Positions 17,777 through 27,184 of a stretch of DNA of 64,000 nt are shown here, piece by piece. Location of the stretch: the NCBI RefSeq assembly GCF_017581965.1, contig NZ_JAGEVF010000005.1, positions 62,001 through 126,000 of the forward strand. Direction: 5' to 3'. Origin of the DNA: Winogradskyella pelagia. GTDB taxonomy: Bacteria > Bacteroidota > Bacteroidia > Flavobacteriales > Flavobacteriaceae. Numbering within the stretch: position 1 is the stretch's first letter; each line of letters begins with the position of its first letter. The notes beneath the pieces are model-generated. The model was not told where the DNA came from and made no database searches. It saw nothing but the letters and a program-made list of their open reading frames with translations. The translations under genes were made by a program, and so were the position numbers.

Positions 17777-18853
17777 TTGCTGTTGAAAAATTACATAGTA
17801 ATTCTCGTAGCACTTACTGCATTTACTACCCAAGCACAAACGACCAGAAAATATTCAAATGAATTCATGAATATCGGTGTAGATGCAGCTGCTTTGGGTA
17901 TGAGCAATGCTGTTGTGAGTCAAACTGCCGATGTTAACTCTGGGTACTGGAATCCTGCCGGATTGGTACATATAGAGGACAACCAATTAGCTTTGATGCA
18001 CTCTAGTTATTTTGCCAACATAGCCAACTTTAATTATATCGCATACGCTATGCCAATTGATGATCGCAGTGCCGTTGGTATCTCATTAATTCGGTTTGGT
18101 GTTGATGATATTTTAGATACTACTCAGCTCATTGATGAACAAGGCAATATCAATTATGATAGAATTAACACCTTCTCAACAGCAGATTACGGCCTAACCT
18201 TTTCATATGCTCGTAAATTACCATTAGACGGTCTCAATATTGGCTTTAACGCAAAGGTGATTCGGCGTATAATTGGAGACTTTGCCTCTGCCTGGGGATT
18301 TGGGCTAGATGCAGGAATTCAATTTGAAACTAAAAATGACTGGAAATTCGGACTAATGGTTAGAGATATCACAACGACTTACAATGCGTGGTCCATAGAC
18401 GAGTCTAAGTTTGAACAAATCAGTGGTGCTGTTGCTGGTCAAAATCAAGAACTGCCAGAAACTACAGAAATTACCATTCCCAAGATGCAATTTGGGATTT
18501 CAAAGAAATGGATTTTCAATTATGATTACTCGCTCCTAGCAGCCACTAATATGAACGTAAGGTTTATCGAAAGTAACGATATTATATCTACATCCTTTGC
18601 TAGCATCAATCCTGCTTTAGGATTCGAATTTGGTTATACGGATTTGGTGTTTCTAAGAGGTGGTTTAGGAAATTTTCAGAACGAATTACAAATTGATAAT
18701 ACACAAGATTTAACCTTTCAACCCAATTTTGGTGTTGGTTTTAAATATAAGGGTATTCAAATTGATTATGCCTTTACCGATATTGGCGATCAGAGTGCCG
18801 CTCTTTACTCCAATGTATTTTCATTAAAGTTAGACTTTAGTATTTTTAGATAA
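17777..18853 (+). CDS. PorV/PorQ-family outer-membrane protein (type IX secretion associated)
   Basis: A 358-residue outer-membrane beta-barrel of the PorV/PorQ family; PorV shuttles cargo in the Bacteroidetes type IX secretion system. A signal peptide (LKNYIVILVALTAFTTQAQ) is followed by the family signature NIGVDAAALGMSNAVVSQ and SGYWNPAGLVH, then repeated barrel strands to the terminal KLDFSIF, an aromatic end typical of outer-membrane proteins. It seems closer to the stand-alone PorV2 group than to porV itself. There is no ATG; TTG at 17777 or 17783 must serve, and 17783 gives the more compact signal peptide. Confidence 0.88.
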   Translation: MLLKNYIVILVALTAFTTQAQTTRKYSNEFMNIGVDAAALGMSNAVVSQTADVNSGYWNPAGLVHIEDNQLALMHSSYFANIANFNYIAYAMPIDDRSAVGISLIRFGVDDILDTTQLIDEQGNINYDRINTFSTADYGLTFSYARKLPLDGLNIGFNAKVIRRIIGDFASAWGFGLDAGIQFETKNDWKFGLMVRDITTTYNAWSIDESKFEQISGAVAGQNQELPETTEITIPKMQFGISKKWIFNYDYSLLAATNMNVRFIESNDIISTSFASINPALGFEFGYTDLVFLRGGLGNFQNELQIDNTQDLTFQPNFGVGFKYKGIQIDYAFTDIGDQSAALYSNVFSLKLDFSIFR

Positions 18854-18863
18854 TGTAACGCTT

Positions 18864-20024
18864 ATGAAACTAAAGATACTCAGTTCAGTTCTTGTTGTTT
18901 TATTTCAATATAGCTTTTCACAGTCTATCCAATTATCACAAGATGCTACCATATCTGTATTAACTTTTGGCCCAGGACAATCCTTAAATGATGCTTTTGG
19001 GCATAATGCCTTTCGAATAACGGATACAACTCGTGGTATAGATTTGGTATATGGTTATGGCGAATACGATTTTGAAGCACCTTTTTTTTATTTAAAGTTT
19101 GCACAAGGCAAATTAAACTATTTGCTCAGCCGCCATCGATTTAATGATATTTACCGCTATTATTCCCAAAATAATAGAACGATTAAAGAGCAGATTTTAA
19201 ATCTAAGCACTAATGACCAGCAAAAGCTCTTTAACTATTTAGAAAACAACTACAAACCAGAAAATAGACGCTATAAATACGATTTCTTTTATGATAACTG
19301 TGCCACGCGTATTCGAGATGTTGCAGAAGGTTCAATTTCAAAGGATATTATTTATAACGTTTCAGACACATTTGTTCCTAAAACCTTTAGAACATTAATT
19401 TATGAGCACGTTGATAAAAATTCCTGGGGTGGCTTAGGTATTGATTTAGCCTTAGGGTCTATAATTGATCAAGAAGCAACAGCACGAGAGCACATGTTTT
19501 TACCAAAGTATATTCACCGCTCATTTGCAAATGCAACTTTAGATTCTGAAAAAACATTAGTCAAATCAGAATCTAAATTATTTCAGGCAAAAGAAATAAA
19601 GGACCATAGGGTTTTTCTATTTAGCCCGCTAGTAATTTTAAGCCTCCTCGCCTTTTTAATTCTCTATACAACTTATAAAGATTACAAAAATAGATTACGA
19701 AGTCAATGGCTCGATGTGAGTATAGCAAGCTTTACCGGTTTTATCGGAATTATTTTAACCTTATTATGGTTTGCTACAGATCACACAACCACTGGTTATA
19801 ACTATAACTTGCTTTGGGCTTTTCCTTTTAATTTTATTTTGTTGAGGCAATTAAAAAAGTCTCAACCCAAACCTTGGGTAAAGGGTTATTTTAAATTTCT
19901 GCTGGTAATGCTTTGCCTTTTAACACTGCATTGGTTAATCGGTGTACAGGTTTTTGCCATAACACTCATTCCCCTTATTGTCGCCCTAGCAATTCGATAT
20001 ATTTATTTTTTAAGAACTCTTTAA
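18864..20024 (+). CDS. DUF4105 domain membrane protein
   Basis: A 386-residue protein with a signal peptide (KLKILSSVLVVLFQYSFS), a DUF4105 domain at about 25-190 (GPGQSLNDAFGHNAFRI, YGYGEYDFEAPFFYLKFAQG, and YDFFYDNCATRIRD with a conserved-looking Asn-Cys) and five or so C-terminal membrane helices from about 252. DUF4105 has a papain-like NlpC/P60-type look (Cys plus His), but the activity is not established. It follows the PorV-family gene by 10 bp and converges on the polysaccharide locus with a 9-bp gap. Confidence 0.88.
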   Translation: MKLKILSSVLVVLFQYSFSQSIQLSQDATISVLTFGPGQSLNDAFGHNAFRITDTTRGIDLVYGYGEYDFEAPFFYLKFAQGKLNYLLSRHRFNDIYRYYSQNNRTIKEQILNLSTNDQQKLFNYLENNYKPENRRYKYDFFYDNCATRIRDVAEGSISKDIIYNVSDTFVPKTFRTLIYEHVDKNSWGGLGIDLALGSIIDQEATAREHMFLPKYIHRSFANATLDSEKTLVKSESKLFQAKEIKDHRVFLFSPLVILSLLAFLILYTTYKDYKNRLRSQWLDVSIASFTGFIGIILTLLWFATDHTTTGYNYNLLWAFPFNFILLRQLKKSQPKPWVKGYFKFLLVMLCLLTLHWLIGVQVFAITLIPLIVALAIRYIYFLRTL

Positions 20025-20033
20025 GTCTAAGAG

Positions 20034-21428
20034 CTACTGTCCACGATAGTATAAAATAGTACTCATTGTCTTTAGAAAGATATTAATATCTAAAAAAACA
20101 CTGCGATGCTTAATATAATACAAATCATATTGTAGTTTGGTTAGGCTATCCTCTACCGAAGCACCATAACGTTCATTAACCTGCGCCCAACCTGTCAGAC
20201 CAGGTTTAATGATATGTCTGGTTTCATAAAAAGGAATAATCCGAGAGAGCTCATTAACAAAGAATGGTCGTTCTGGTCGCGGACCTATGATGCTCATCTC
20301 GCCCTTAAGAACATTAAAAAATTGCGGTATTTCATCGAGCCGCGAACGTCTTAAAAACTTGCCAAAAGGTGTTATGCGCTTATCGTTTTTCTGCGCCCAT
20401 TTTACACCATCTTTTTCAGCATCAGCAATCATAGTACGGAGCTTTAAAATTTGAAAAGGTTTACTGTTACGCCCAATACGCTCTTGCTTATAAAATAATG
20501 GCCCTTTATTACCTAAAAGATTCCCCAAATAAATAAAGGGTAATATAAATAATCCAAAAGCCAATCCGAGCAATGAAATAATAATATCAAATAGTCGGTG
20601 AAAGAAAATATAGAGTTTATTTTCATTACTTCGACTAAAGGGAAAATACTTGTAGAAATCCTTTCCCACAAACTGTATCGGAACACGTTGCAGCATCTGC
20701 TCATATACCTGAGTGTATTCTCTAATTTTAAAGCCGCGTTCCAGCAGTAACATCAAATCGTGATAAACTTCAGCAATAATGGCTTCGGCGTTAAAACTAG
20801 CTACAAGCACTTCAGATACTTGTTCTTTTTCTATGACCTCTAAAAAGTTTTTAGCCTTAAACTCTGGCAACCCTGTATATTTTATAGCATCCTCATGACT
20901 TGGTTCGCTATTGATAAATCCCACAATTTTATAGTTAGGGTCTTTTGTATCTAATGCTTTTACCAAACCTTCTAAGTTAGAAATCTCAGCAACTAACAAA
21001 ACACGTTTGTAAAATCGTGGGGACTCAATTAAATAGATGTAGCCCAAGCGCCAAACTAAAATGGAGGCTATTAAGGTTAAATAAAAATAAAGAATTTGAA
21101 TACGTTCTTCTGGTAAAAAAGGCGTAACTACGGGAGTTAACATATAAAATAGTACCACTGTAGAACAAGTAATTACAGTGTTTCTAAAGGTGGTATCGAA
21201 GCGACTAGCCCGTTTTAAGTGATACAATTCAAATACCGTCCCGAATACAATTATGTACAGTAGTAAAACTATAATTTCGGTAAGGTTATTTTGATTAATA
21301 AAAAGGTATTCATAATCAAAGAAAAGACCTAGAATATAAACCCCGAGGAGCACCATGGCCATATCCATAAGGCGCAATAGCACCTTACGTTCCGATACTT
21401 CGAAATGAATTCCTTTTTTATTAGTCAT
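20034..21428 (-). CDS. Polyprenyl-phosphate sugar-1-phosphate transferase (WcaJ type)
   Basis: A 464-residue initiating glycosyltransferase that moves sugar-1-phosphate from a UDP-sugar onto undecaprenyl phosphate. It has four or five N-terminal membrane segments (about 15-130), a Rossmann-like CoA-binding-3 domain (about 140-260), one more hydrophobic segment near 285, and a catalytic C-terminal bacterial sugar transferase domain with FYKQERIGRNSKPFQILKLR, SRLDEIPQFFNVLKGEMS and GPRPERP. It is the last gene of the polysaccharide locus. A second, minimal transferase lies at 45971-46561, so the locus has two initiators. Confidence 0.95.
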   Translation of the reverse strand: MTNKKGIHFEVSERKVLLRLMDMAMVLLGVYILGLFFDYEYLFINQNNLTEIIVLLLYIIVFGTVFELYHLKRASRFDTTFRNTVITCSTVVLFYMLTPVVTPFLPEERIQILYFYLTLIASILVWRLGYIYLIESPRFYKRVLLVAEISNLEGLVKALDTKDPNYKIVGFINSEPSHEDAIKYTGLPEFKAKNFLEVIEKEQVSEVLVASFNAEAIIAEVYHDLMLLLERGFKIREYTQVYEQMLQRVPIQFVGKDFYKYFPFSRSNENKLYIFFHRLFDIIISLLGLAFGLFILPFIYLGNLLGNKGPLFYKQERIGRNSKPFQILKLRTMIADAEKDGVKWAQKNDKRITPFGKFLRRSRLDEIPQFFNVLKGEMSIIGPRPERPFFVNELSRIIPFYETRHIIKPGLTGWAQVNERYGASVEDSLTKLQYDLYYIKHRSVFLDINIFLKTMSTILYYRGQ

Positions 21429-21483
21429 TTTAAGGGTTAACGCTCAGGTAAATATAACAAGTCCTATTCAAATTAACATATGT

Positions 21484-22491
21484 TTATAATAAAAAGTCTT
21501 GCCATTTTGGTTTAACGGCGTCCCAGTCAAATTGTTCCACTTTAGTTCTTGCGTTTGTTATAAGTCGTCTTCGTAAATCAGTATCTTTTGTCAGTTGAAT
21601 AATGGCGTTGGCCATGGCCTGAACATCATTGGATGTTACCAAAAGCCCCTCAAACTTGTCCTTAATCAGATAAGGCAAACCTCCAACGTTGGTAGAAACC
21701 ACTGGCAGGCCTAGAGCCATAGCTTCTATAACACTTACAGGTGTATTATCAATTGTAGTTGTGTTTATAAATATGTTGTGGTTCTTTGAAAGGGCTATCC
21801 ATTGTGTTTTGGTCATTAGCCCAGTAAAGTTAACTTCTAGGTTCTTTTTTTTGGCCAACTCCTTACAGGTTTGAAGTGACCCATCGTTTTCGGGACCAAC
21901 CATTGTCAATTCGGCCGAATAGCCCTTAGTCTCCAATACTTCTAATACCTTTATCGCCAAAGTGGGATTGTATATTTTTGAAAATGAGCGCACCCAAAAG
22001 AGCTTGACACACTCTATTTCCCTATCCTTAAAAGGGTAGATTTCAAGTTCAATTGAATTTGGAATATATAATACCTCCTTGTAATCATAAGACTGAAATA
22101 CATTTTTTAAGAATGGAGATGGAGCCACCAATTTCTTAGCGTATCTAAAAATTAAGGCACTCTTTTTTGGATGATGTTTTAGTCTATATTCTAGTTGACC
22201 ACCATGAAGAATAGGAATATAAGGTAAATTTAAAACCCTACACAACTGGCTAACCAAAAGCGCATAGTAAAAATTAGTAGTACTATAAGTATCAATAAGC
22301 ACAACATCAGCTTTCTTGCGTCTTCGCCAGACCGTTGCCATCATATCTAGAAGACGCAGAACCTTGTTTGATTGCCGCGATGCAATATGCACCTCACAAA
22401 ACTCTTGCAAGTAATGCCCTAGAGTATCTATTGAGGAAACCGTTCTACCTTGGGCTTGCAAGGCGTTTCCGATGTATAGGACGTTTGTCAT
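21484..22491 (-). CDS. Glycosyltransferase family 4
   Basis: A GT-B fold enzyme of 335 residues. The C-terminal nucleotide-sugar site is visible as TIDNTPVSVIEAMALGLPVV (an E-x7-E-type motif with Asp-Asn in place of the first Glu) followed by NVGG and the DKFEGLLV loop. The ATG at 22491 (MTNVLYIGNALQAQG) is preferred to the longer frame from 22500. It overlaps the 3' end of the O-antigen ligase gene by 47 bp. Acceptor and donor cannot be inferred. Confidence 0.9.
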   Translation of the reverse strand: MTNVLYIGNALQAQGRTVSSIDTLGHYLQEFCEVHIASRQSNKVLRLLDMMATVWRRRKKADVVLIDTYSTTNFYYALLVSQLCRVLNLPYIPILHGGQLEYRLKHHPKKSALIFRYAKKLVAPSPFLKNVFQSYDYKEVLYIPNSIELEIYPFKDREIECVKLFWVRSFSKIYNPTLAIKVLEVLETKGYSAELTMVGPENDGSLQTCKELAKKKNLEVNFTGLMTKTQWIALSKNHNIFINTTTIDNTPVSVIEAMALGLPVVSTNVGGLPYLIKDKFEGLLVTSNDVQAMANAIIQLTKDTDLRRRLITNARTKVEQFDWDAVKPKWQDFLL

Positions 22492-23806
22492 AGGTAACAT
22501 TTAATAAGGCCAAGCCATATATAAATCCTGGAGCGGCAATACGCATCGCTGAATGATTAATTGTAGCAAACCAAAATACAAGAAAGGCATAAAAGAATAT
22601 ATTATACGAGTTTTTCGCATACATATCTAGAGGCTTAAAAATTAAAATAAGCAAGATTATAATACCCAAAATTCCGTGCTCAGAAAGTAATCTACTCATC
22701 TCATTATGAGAGGCAACAACATCGCCTTGGGTAATTAATCTAATTTCTTTCATGCCATTGGCACCAACACCAAGGAATGGGTTATCAATAAACCCCTCTA
22801 ATTCAGAAAGAAAAATGTCCAATCGCCCAGCACTTATATCTTCTTTTTCTCGTCCTAATTTATCCTTTCCCGAATAACGTTTATCAATGAGCCCACTAGT
22901 TTGGCTTGAACTTATAGTCCATATTACAGTCCCAATTACTATTAACGAAATAAAATAGACAATAATATTGCTTTTTTGTTTAGTCTTAGATTTTATGTAG
23001 ACCATTATTAGAAAAGCCGCTATCATTAAAATTGCAGTGAGTACACCTCCTCTGCTAAATGTAACAATTCCCCTAAAAGCGATTAAACTGAATATAGCTA
23101 CATTGAGAATCTTTAAGCCGATATTCTTTGAATTTAAGAAAAACTGACTACAAAATACAAACATACCTAGGCCCAGCACAGTTGAAACCTGATTAGGACC
23201 AAACCCTCCTGAGGTTGCAAAATTTGACTCCGTACCAGTAACAATATCTTTTATGCTAGGCGTATATAAAAACAAATATGTGGTTAAAGTAACGATTGGC
23301 AATCCAACATATAGCAAAATAGTTTGGACTTGTTTCAGGGTTAACTTTTTATTATAGCAATACAAGGCTGAAATTCCGAGGCATACAGGTCCACTTAAAA
23401 CAAACGCTACATTTTTACGCAGGTTACCATCAAACCGAAGATCAATTGATGCTATAACGATTGAAGGTATTAAGAATATCAATACTAAGAAATAAGGATA
23501 GGCTTTGTTAGATAAACCACTATAAAACATACCGATTAGTAAGAATAGAATAATAAAATACTTTGAGGACTCATAAAACAAACCAGCACCTGTCATCCTG
23601 AATATCACCTCAGCACCAACTATATAACAACAAGCCATAAGAACCTTAAGTACTTTTTCATTTTTGGGTGCTGCGATAACTTGAAAGAAGAAATACCCAA
23701 TAACAGCATAGAAATATAGACTTGGAAAAATGCTCAAATAATACATCATCAAACCTAGAATGATATGAAATATAATTTGAGATATATATTTTGTTTCCGT
23801 CATCAA
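22445..23806 (-). CDS. O-antigen ligase / Wzy-type polymerase
   Basis: A 453-residue integral membrane protein with about 12 hydrophobic segments and the Wzy_C (O-antigen ligase) signature in its large periplasmic loop: SAGRLDIFLSELEGFIDNPF, LGVGANG, and SHNEMSRLLSEHGILGI, with the Arg and His expected for catalysis. Family members either polymerise undecaprenyl-linked repeats (Wzy) or ligate glycan to lipid A (WaaL) or to protein. The locus has an ABC exporter and no Wzx flippase, so a ligase role is at least as likely as polymerisation; sequence alone cannot decide. Confidence 0.9.
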   Translation of the reverse strand: MMTETKYISQIIFHIILGLMMYYLSIFPSLYFYAVIGYFFFQVIAAPKNEKVLKVLMACCYIVGAEVIFRMTGAGLFYESSKYFIILFLLIGMFYSGLSNKAYPYFLVLIFLIPSIVIASIDLRFDGNLRKNVAFVLSGPVCLGISALYCYNKKLTLKQVQTILLYVGLPIVTLTTYLFLYTPSIKDIVTGTESNFATSGGFGPNQVSTVLGLGMFVFCSQFFLNSKNIGLKILNVAIFSLIAFRGIVTFSRGGVLTAILMIAAFLIMVYIKSKTKQKSNIIVYFISLIVIGTVIWTISSSQTSGLIDKRYSGKDKLGREKEDISAGRLDIFLSELEGFIDNPFLGVGANGMKEIRLITQGDVVASHNEMSRLLSEHGILGIIILLILIFKPLDMYAKNSYNIFFYAFLVFWFATINHSAMRIAAPGFIYGLALLNVTYDKRPIHRKRLASPR

Positions 23807-23814
23807 GTAGAGGA

Positions 23815-24891
23815 TTAAACTCTATTATAGGTTTCAACCACTTTGGTTAAAACCGCATGTTCTGAATATTGATTTTTTACATGGTTTTGAAAATTCCTTG
23901 CAGTTTCTTCACGAAATAATCTGTTTTCTATAAGTTTTTGTATGGCTTTAGCAATGACCTTTGGACTATCATTATTAAGTAAAATACCATGAGAACTATT
24001 AGGAATCAATTTAGCACATTCGCCTACATTGGTACTGATAACAGATAAGCCTGCAATACCATATTCTAAGAGAGCCAATGGCAATCCTTCTGATTTTGAT
24101 ACCAGAATTCCAATTTGGCACTGGCTCATAATATTAAGAACATCGGGTCTACTTCCATAAAAATATACATACTTCCCTAGTCGAAGTTCTTCGATCATTA
24201 TAAAAACATTTTTTGAATATTTATCTTCAAAATCTTTACCCACTAAATGTAATGTCCATTCTGGATTTAAATCTATAATTTCCTGAAAAGCCTTAAGTAA
24301 ACTCATTTGGTTTTTTTGTTCTCTTAAATTTGCCATGCATAAAATGCGTTTTCCACTTTTCCCTTCTAATTTGGTTACAGAAGTTGTTTTAGGATTGAGA
24401 ACGGAGAAATTCCTGATTTGTTGAACATTCTTACAATACAGATGCTTACTAGACCAAGATTTAAGCCTGTAATTAACACAAAAAATATAAGAAAAAAAAA
24501 GCGAGCAAAATTGAAGAATGCGCTTAGGGCGCTTATCCAAAATTTCACTATTTCCGTAATGATCATGCCATATCAACTTTAATTGAGGCAATAAGATTTT
24601 TAAAATTGTTGCAATAAAGAACGATGAGGCATGAGCATGAACAATCTTAATTTTGTGCTTTAAAATGTAACGCCTTAGCTTAAAAAAGGCTTTAATATCT
24701 ATAAGTCGCCTTCGTCCTAAAAAGACATAACCGACATCCTTTTTTAAATCTCCAAGCAAAGGACCTTCTTTTCGTGTTGTGCAGAGATGACTTGTCACAT
24801 TGAATTGAGTTATTCCATTAGCATAGTTTATGGCCATACGTTCTGCACCACCAGCCTGTAATGTATCTATTATTTGCAAAACACTAAGCAT
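23815..24891 (-). CDS. Glycosyltransferase family 4
   Basis: A 358-residue GT-B enzyme. The N-terminal acceptor domain has the typical DTLQAGGAERMAINYANG turn; the donor domain has KRILCMANLREQKNQMSLL and VSKSEGLPLALLEYGIAGL with both Glu residues of the E-x7-E motif. It overlaps the next upstream gene by 8 bp. Substrates unknown. Confidence 0.93.
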   Translation of the reverse strand: MLSVLQIIDTLQAGGAERMAINYANGITQFNVTSHLCTTRKEGPLLGDLKKDVGYVFLGRRRLIDIKAFFKLRRYILKHKIKIVHAHASSFFIATILKILLPQLKLIWHDHYGNSEILDKRPKRILQFCSLFFSYIFCVNYRLKSWSSKHLYCKNVQQIRNFSVLNPKTTSVTKLEGKSGKRILCMANLREQKNQMSLLKAFQEIIDLNPEWTLHLVGKDFEDKYSKNVFIMIEELRLGKYVYFYGSRPDVLNIMSQCQIGILVSKSEGLPLALLEYGIAGLSVISTNVGECAKLIPNSSHGILLNNDSPKVIAKAIQKLIENRLFREETARNFQNHVKNQYSEHAVLTKVVETYNRV

Positions 24892-26026
24892 CTTCTAATA
24901 TTTTTTGAATTTCATTCTCTAAGCGATCAATGGTATAGTTCTGAGACCATAAAAGTGCCTTTTCTGCCATATTGTTTAAATAATCCGTTCCTTTAGCTAT
25001 TTCATTATCTATTTTAGTAATTGCAGACTCGGCATCTGAATCAATTAAAATGCCACGTTTTCCATTATCTAATATCCATGGCAGACAAGAAATTCTGGTA
25101 GAAATAGGAATGGCTCCAAAGAACATTCCTTCAGCAATGGCTTTTGGCCAGCCTTCACTTTTTGATGGCAAAATTGTAAAGTGGGCATCAACCAAGCACT
25201 CCTTTACTTTGGCTTTATTTTGATTTCCATGTATAAACACAAAAGAATCCATGTTATGATCCTTGACCTTGTTTAAGACTTTTGTCATTAAATCACCATC
25301 TCCGAACATATGAAGCTCCGCTTGGTATCCTCGTTCTCTTAATTTTAGAATTATTTCTATTGCAAGCATTGGTCTTTTACCAATCACCATGGCTCCAATA
25401 AATACAAATTTAATTTTGTTATTAAAATCTCTTGTTTTAAATGGCACCTTCTCACAATCATAATATGTTGCAGAAAGGAAAGGAGAAACATTAGGTGACT
25501 GGTTGGGCCACTCGCCATAAACCAAGAGCTTCATTCGCTTTGTGAGCACTGTATTAGATAAAATCCATTTCTGAAACCTATAACCCAGAGGCTGTTTACT
25601 AGTTGGATTCCAATTTCCAGCATATTTAGTACTTTTCGGCTTTTTTGGGAAAAATATTTGAATTACCGCTGCTATAGCAGATACATTACTAGGACAGCGT
25701 AAATGCAAATAATCTGATTGCATCATTGCTCTTGAAATTCTATAAATAATGGTCGGTAAATTAAAACACAATCTCAAAATTGAAAGTGGTGTTTTAATAT
25801 TGAACTTAGGAAGCATTACTAAATCTATGTCAGGATGGTCATAGCTTATATCTATTTTTGCCAACTGTTCAGAATCCGAGTAATTCCCAACTACAAGAAC
25901 TTTTTTAAAATGGCTGGTCCAAATATTCATTTCTGAAATATAAGGAGCATAGCCATATAATTTTCCATTCACTTTTTTGTGTTCAACAAGGGTAAAAATG
26001 GCAAGTGTATGCTCTTTATGATTCAA
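24884..26026 (-). CDS. Glycosyltransferase family 4
   Basis: A 380-residue GT-B enzyme with KFVFIGAMVIGKRPMLAIE opening the donor domain and LPSKSEGWPKAIAEGMFFG carrying the E-x7-E motif. The N-terminal half is more divergent and includes the HLRCPSN loop. It lies between two other GT4 genes, overlapping one by 8 bp and separated from the other by 9 bp. Probably adds one sugar of the repeat unit; linkage unknown. Confidence 0.92.
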   Translation of the reverse strand: MNHKEHTLAIFTLVEHKKVNGKLYGYAPYISEMNIWTSHFKKVLVVGNYSDSEQLAKIDISYDHPDIDLVMLPKFNIKTPLSILRLCFNLPTIIYRISRAMMQSDYLHLRCPSNVSAIAAVIQIFFPKKPKSTKYAGNWNPTSKQPLGYRFQKWILSNTVLTKRMKLLVYGEWPNQSPNVSPFLSATYYDCEKVPFKTRDFNNKIKFVFIGAMVIGKRPMLAIEIILKLRERGYQAELHMFGDGDLMTKVLNKVKDHNMDSFVFIHGNQNKAKVKECLVDAHFTILPSKSEGWPKAIAEGMFFGAIPISTRISCLPWILDNGKRGILIDSDAESAITKIDNEIAKGTDYLNNMAEKALLWSQNYTIDRLENEIQKILEDA

Positions 26027-26035
26027 AACTTTTGA

Positions 26036-27184
26036 TTAAGTGACGGATTTATAGAAATTCAAATTCTGATTTATTAATTTATTTGTATCAAACTCGGATA
26101 AAACATATTTCCGGGCACTAAGCCTAATGGTATCGCAAGTCTCAGCATTATTGAGTGCCCAAATTAGTTTTTTAGCAATGTCTTTGCTTTCATAAGGGTT
26201 ACACAACAACCCTGTAACCTTGTGTTCTACAAGTTCTTTACCGGGTCCAAGTTCAGAATTAATCACAAGTTTTTGCATGGCCATTGCTTCTGTAACAACT
26301 AAGCCCTGAGTCTCCATGAGCGATGGAAAAACACAAACTTCTGCCTTAGCAAATTTTTCTGATAGATCACTTAAAGAAACAGCACCTTCAAAATGAATCC
26401 GATCAGCATATTTACCTAATTGTGACAAGACTTCTTCTTTAAGAAAACTAATATAGGATTTTCCATCAGGAAAAAACCAATCCCTACCATAAATGAACAA
26501 CCTAACTTTCGGGAACTTTTGCATAACTAATGGCATGGCTTCAATTAATTTTTGAACTCCCTTTTTTTCACAAACAGTACCGGCAAATACAATTGCATGT
26601 TTCTTCATACCAACATCAATTCTCGGAGCAAATACATCTAAATTCACCGGATTTCTAATCGTAACAATGGGCTTATTATGATAGCTAAGATATTTGTTAG
26701 TGTGGATCTTCACATAGTTGGACACAGCAATGAAAGCATCAGATTTCTTAAATGATCGCTTTTCTTGATATCCTTTCCATTTTGAAATACCTCGTTGTTC
26801 TGCCTCAGAAAAAAAGTGATGACCACCATGTAACCGAATAATATATTTTACAGATTTCAGTTTCTTAATAAAAGCCAAACCCAATTCAGCAGTTTCTACT
26901 ACAGATATAGCATCTTCATTATGAATTTCCTTAAGTTTTCTATTAATAGAAGCATTATTTAAAAACCAAGTTAATCCTTTAAAAACCTTTGGTTTTAGTC
27001 TAAAGATGTTAACTCCATTATCATTCTCTTGGAGATTGGTCTTCGTATAATTATTGATACCAACTACAGTCACTTTATGGCCAGAACTATGCAGTTTTTG
27101 TCCAATGGTTTGAATAAAAGACCCTATCCCTCCGTGAGGAAAACCTTCTTTTGGATATTCAGATGTAACAAAGCAGATATGCAT
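26036..27184 (-). CDS. Glycosyltransferase family 4
   Basis: A 382-residue GT-B enzyme with a classical GT4 start (CFVTSEYPKEGFPHGGIGSF), HAIVFAGTVCEKKGVQKLIE in the donor domain and FPSLMETQGLVVTEAMAMQK as the E-x7-E motif. Its start overlaps the stop of the upstream 462-residue protein by one base, suggesting coupling. Confidence 0.94.
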   Translation of the reverse strand: MHICFVTSEYPKEGFPHGGIGSFIQTIGQKLHSSGHKVTVVGINNYTKTNLQENDNGVNIFRLKPKVFKGLTWFLNNASINRKLKEIHNEDAISVVETAELGLAFIKKLKSVKYIIRLHGGHHFFSEAEQRGISKWKGYQEKRSFKKSDAFIAVSNYVKIHTNKYLSYHNKPIVTIRNPVNLDVFAPRIDVGMKKHAIVFAGTVCEKKGVQKLIEAMPLVMQKFPKVRLFIYGRDWFFPDGKSYISFLKEEVLSQLGKYADRIHFEGAVSLSDLSEKFAKAEVCVFPSLMETQGLVVTEAMAMQKLVINSELGPGKELVEHKVTGLLCNPYESKDIAKKLIWALNNAETCDTIRLSARKYVLSEFDTNKLINQNLNFYKSVT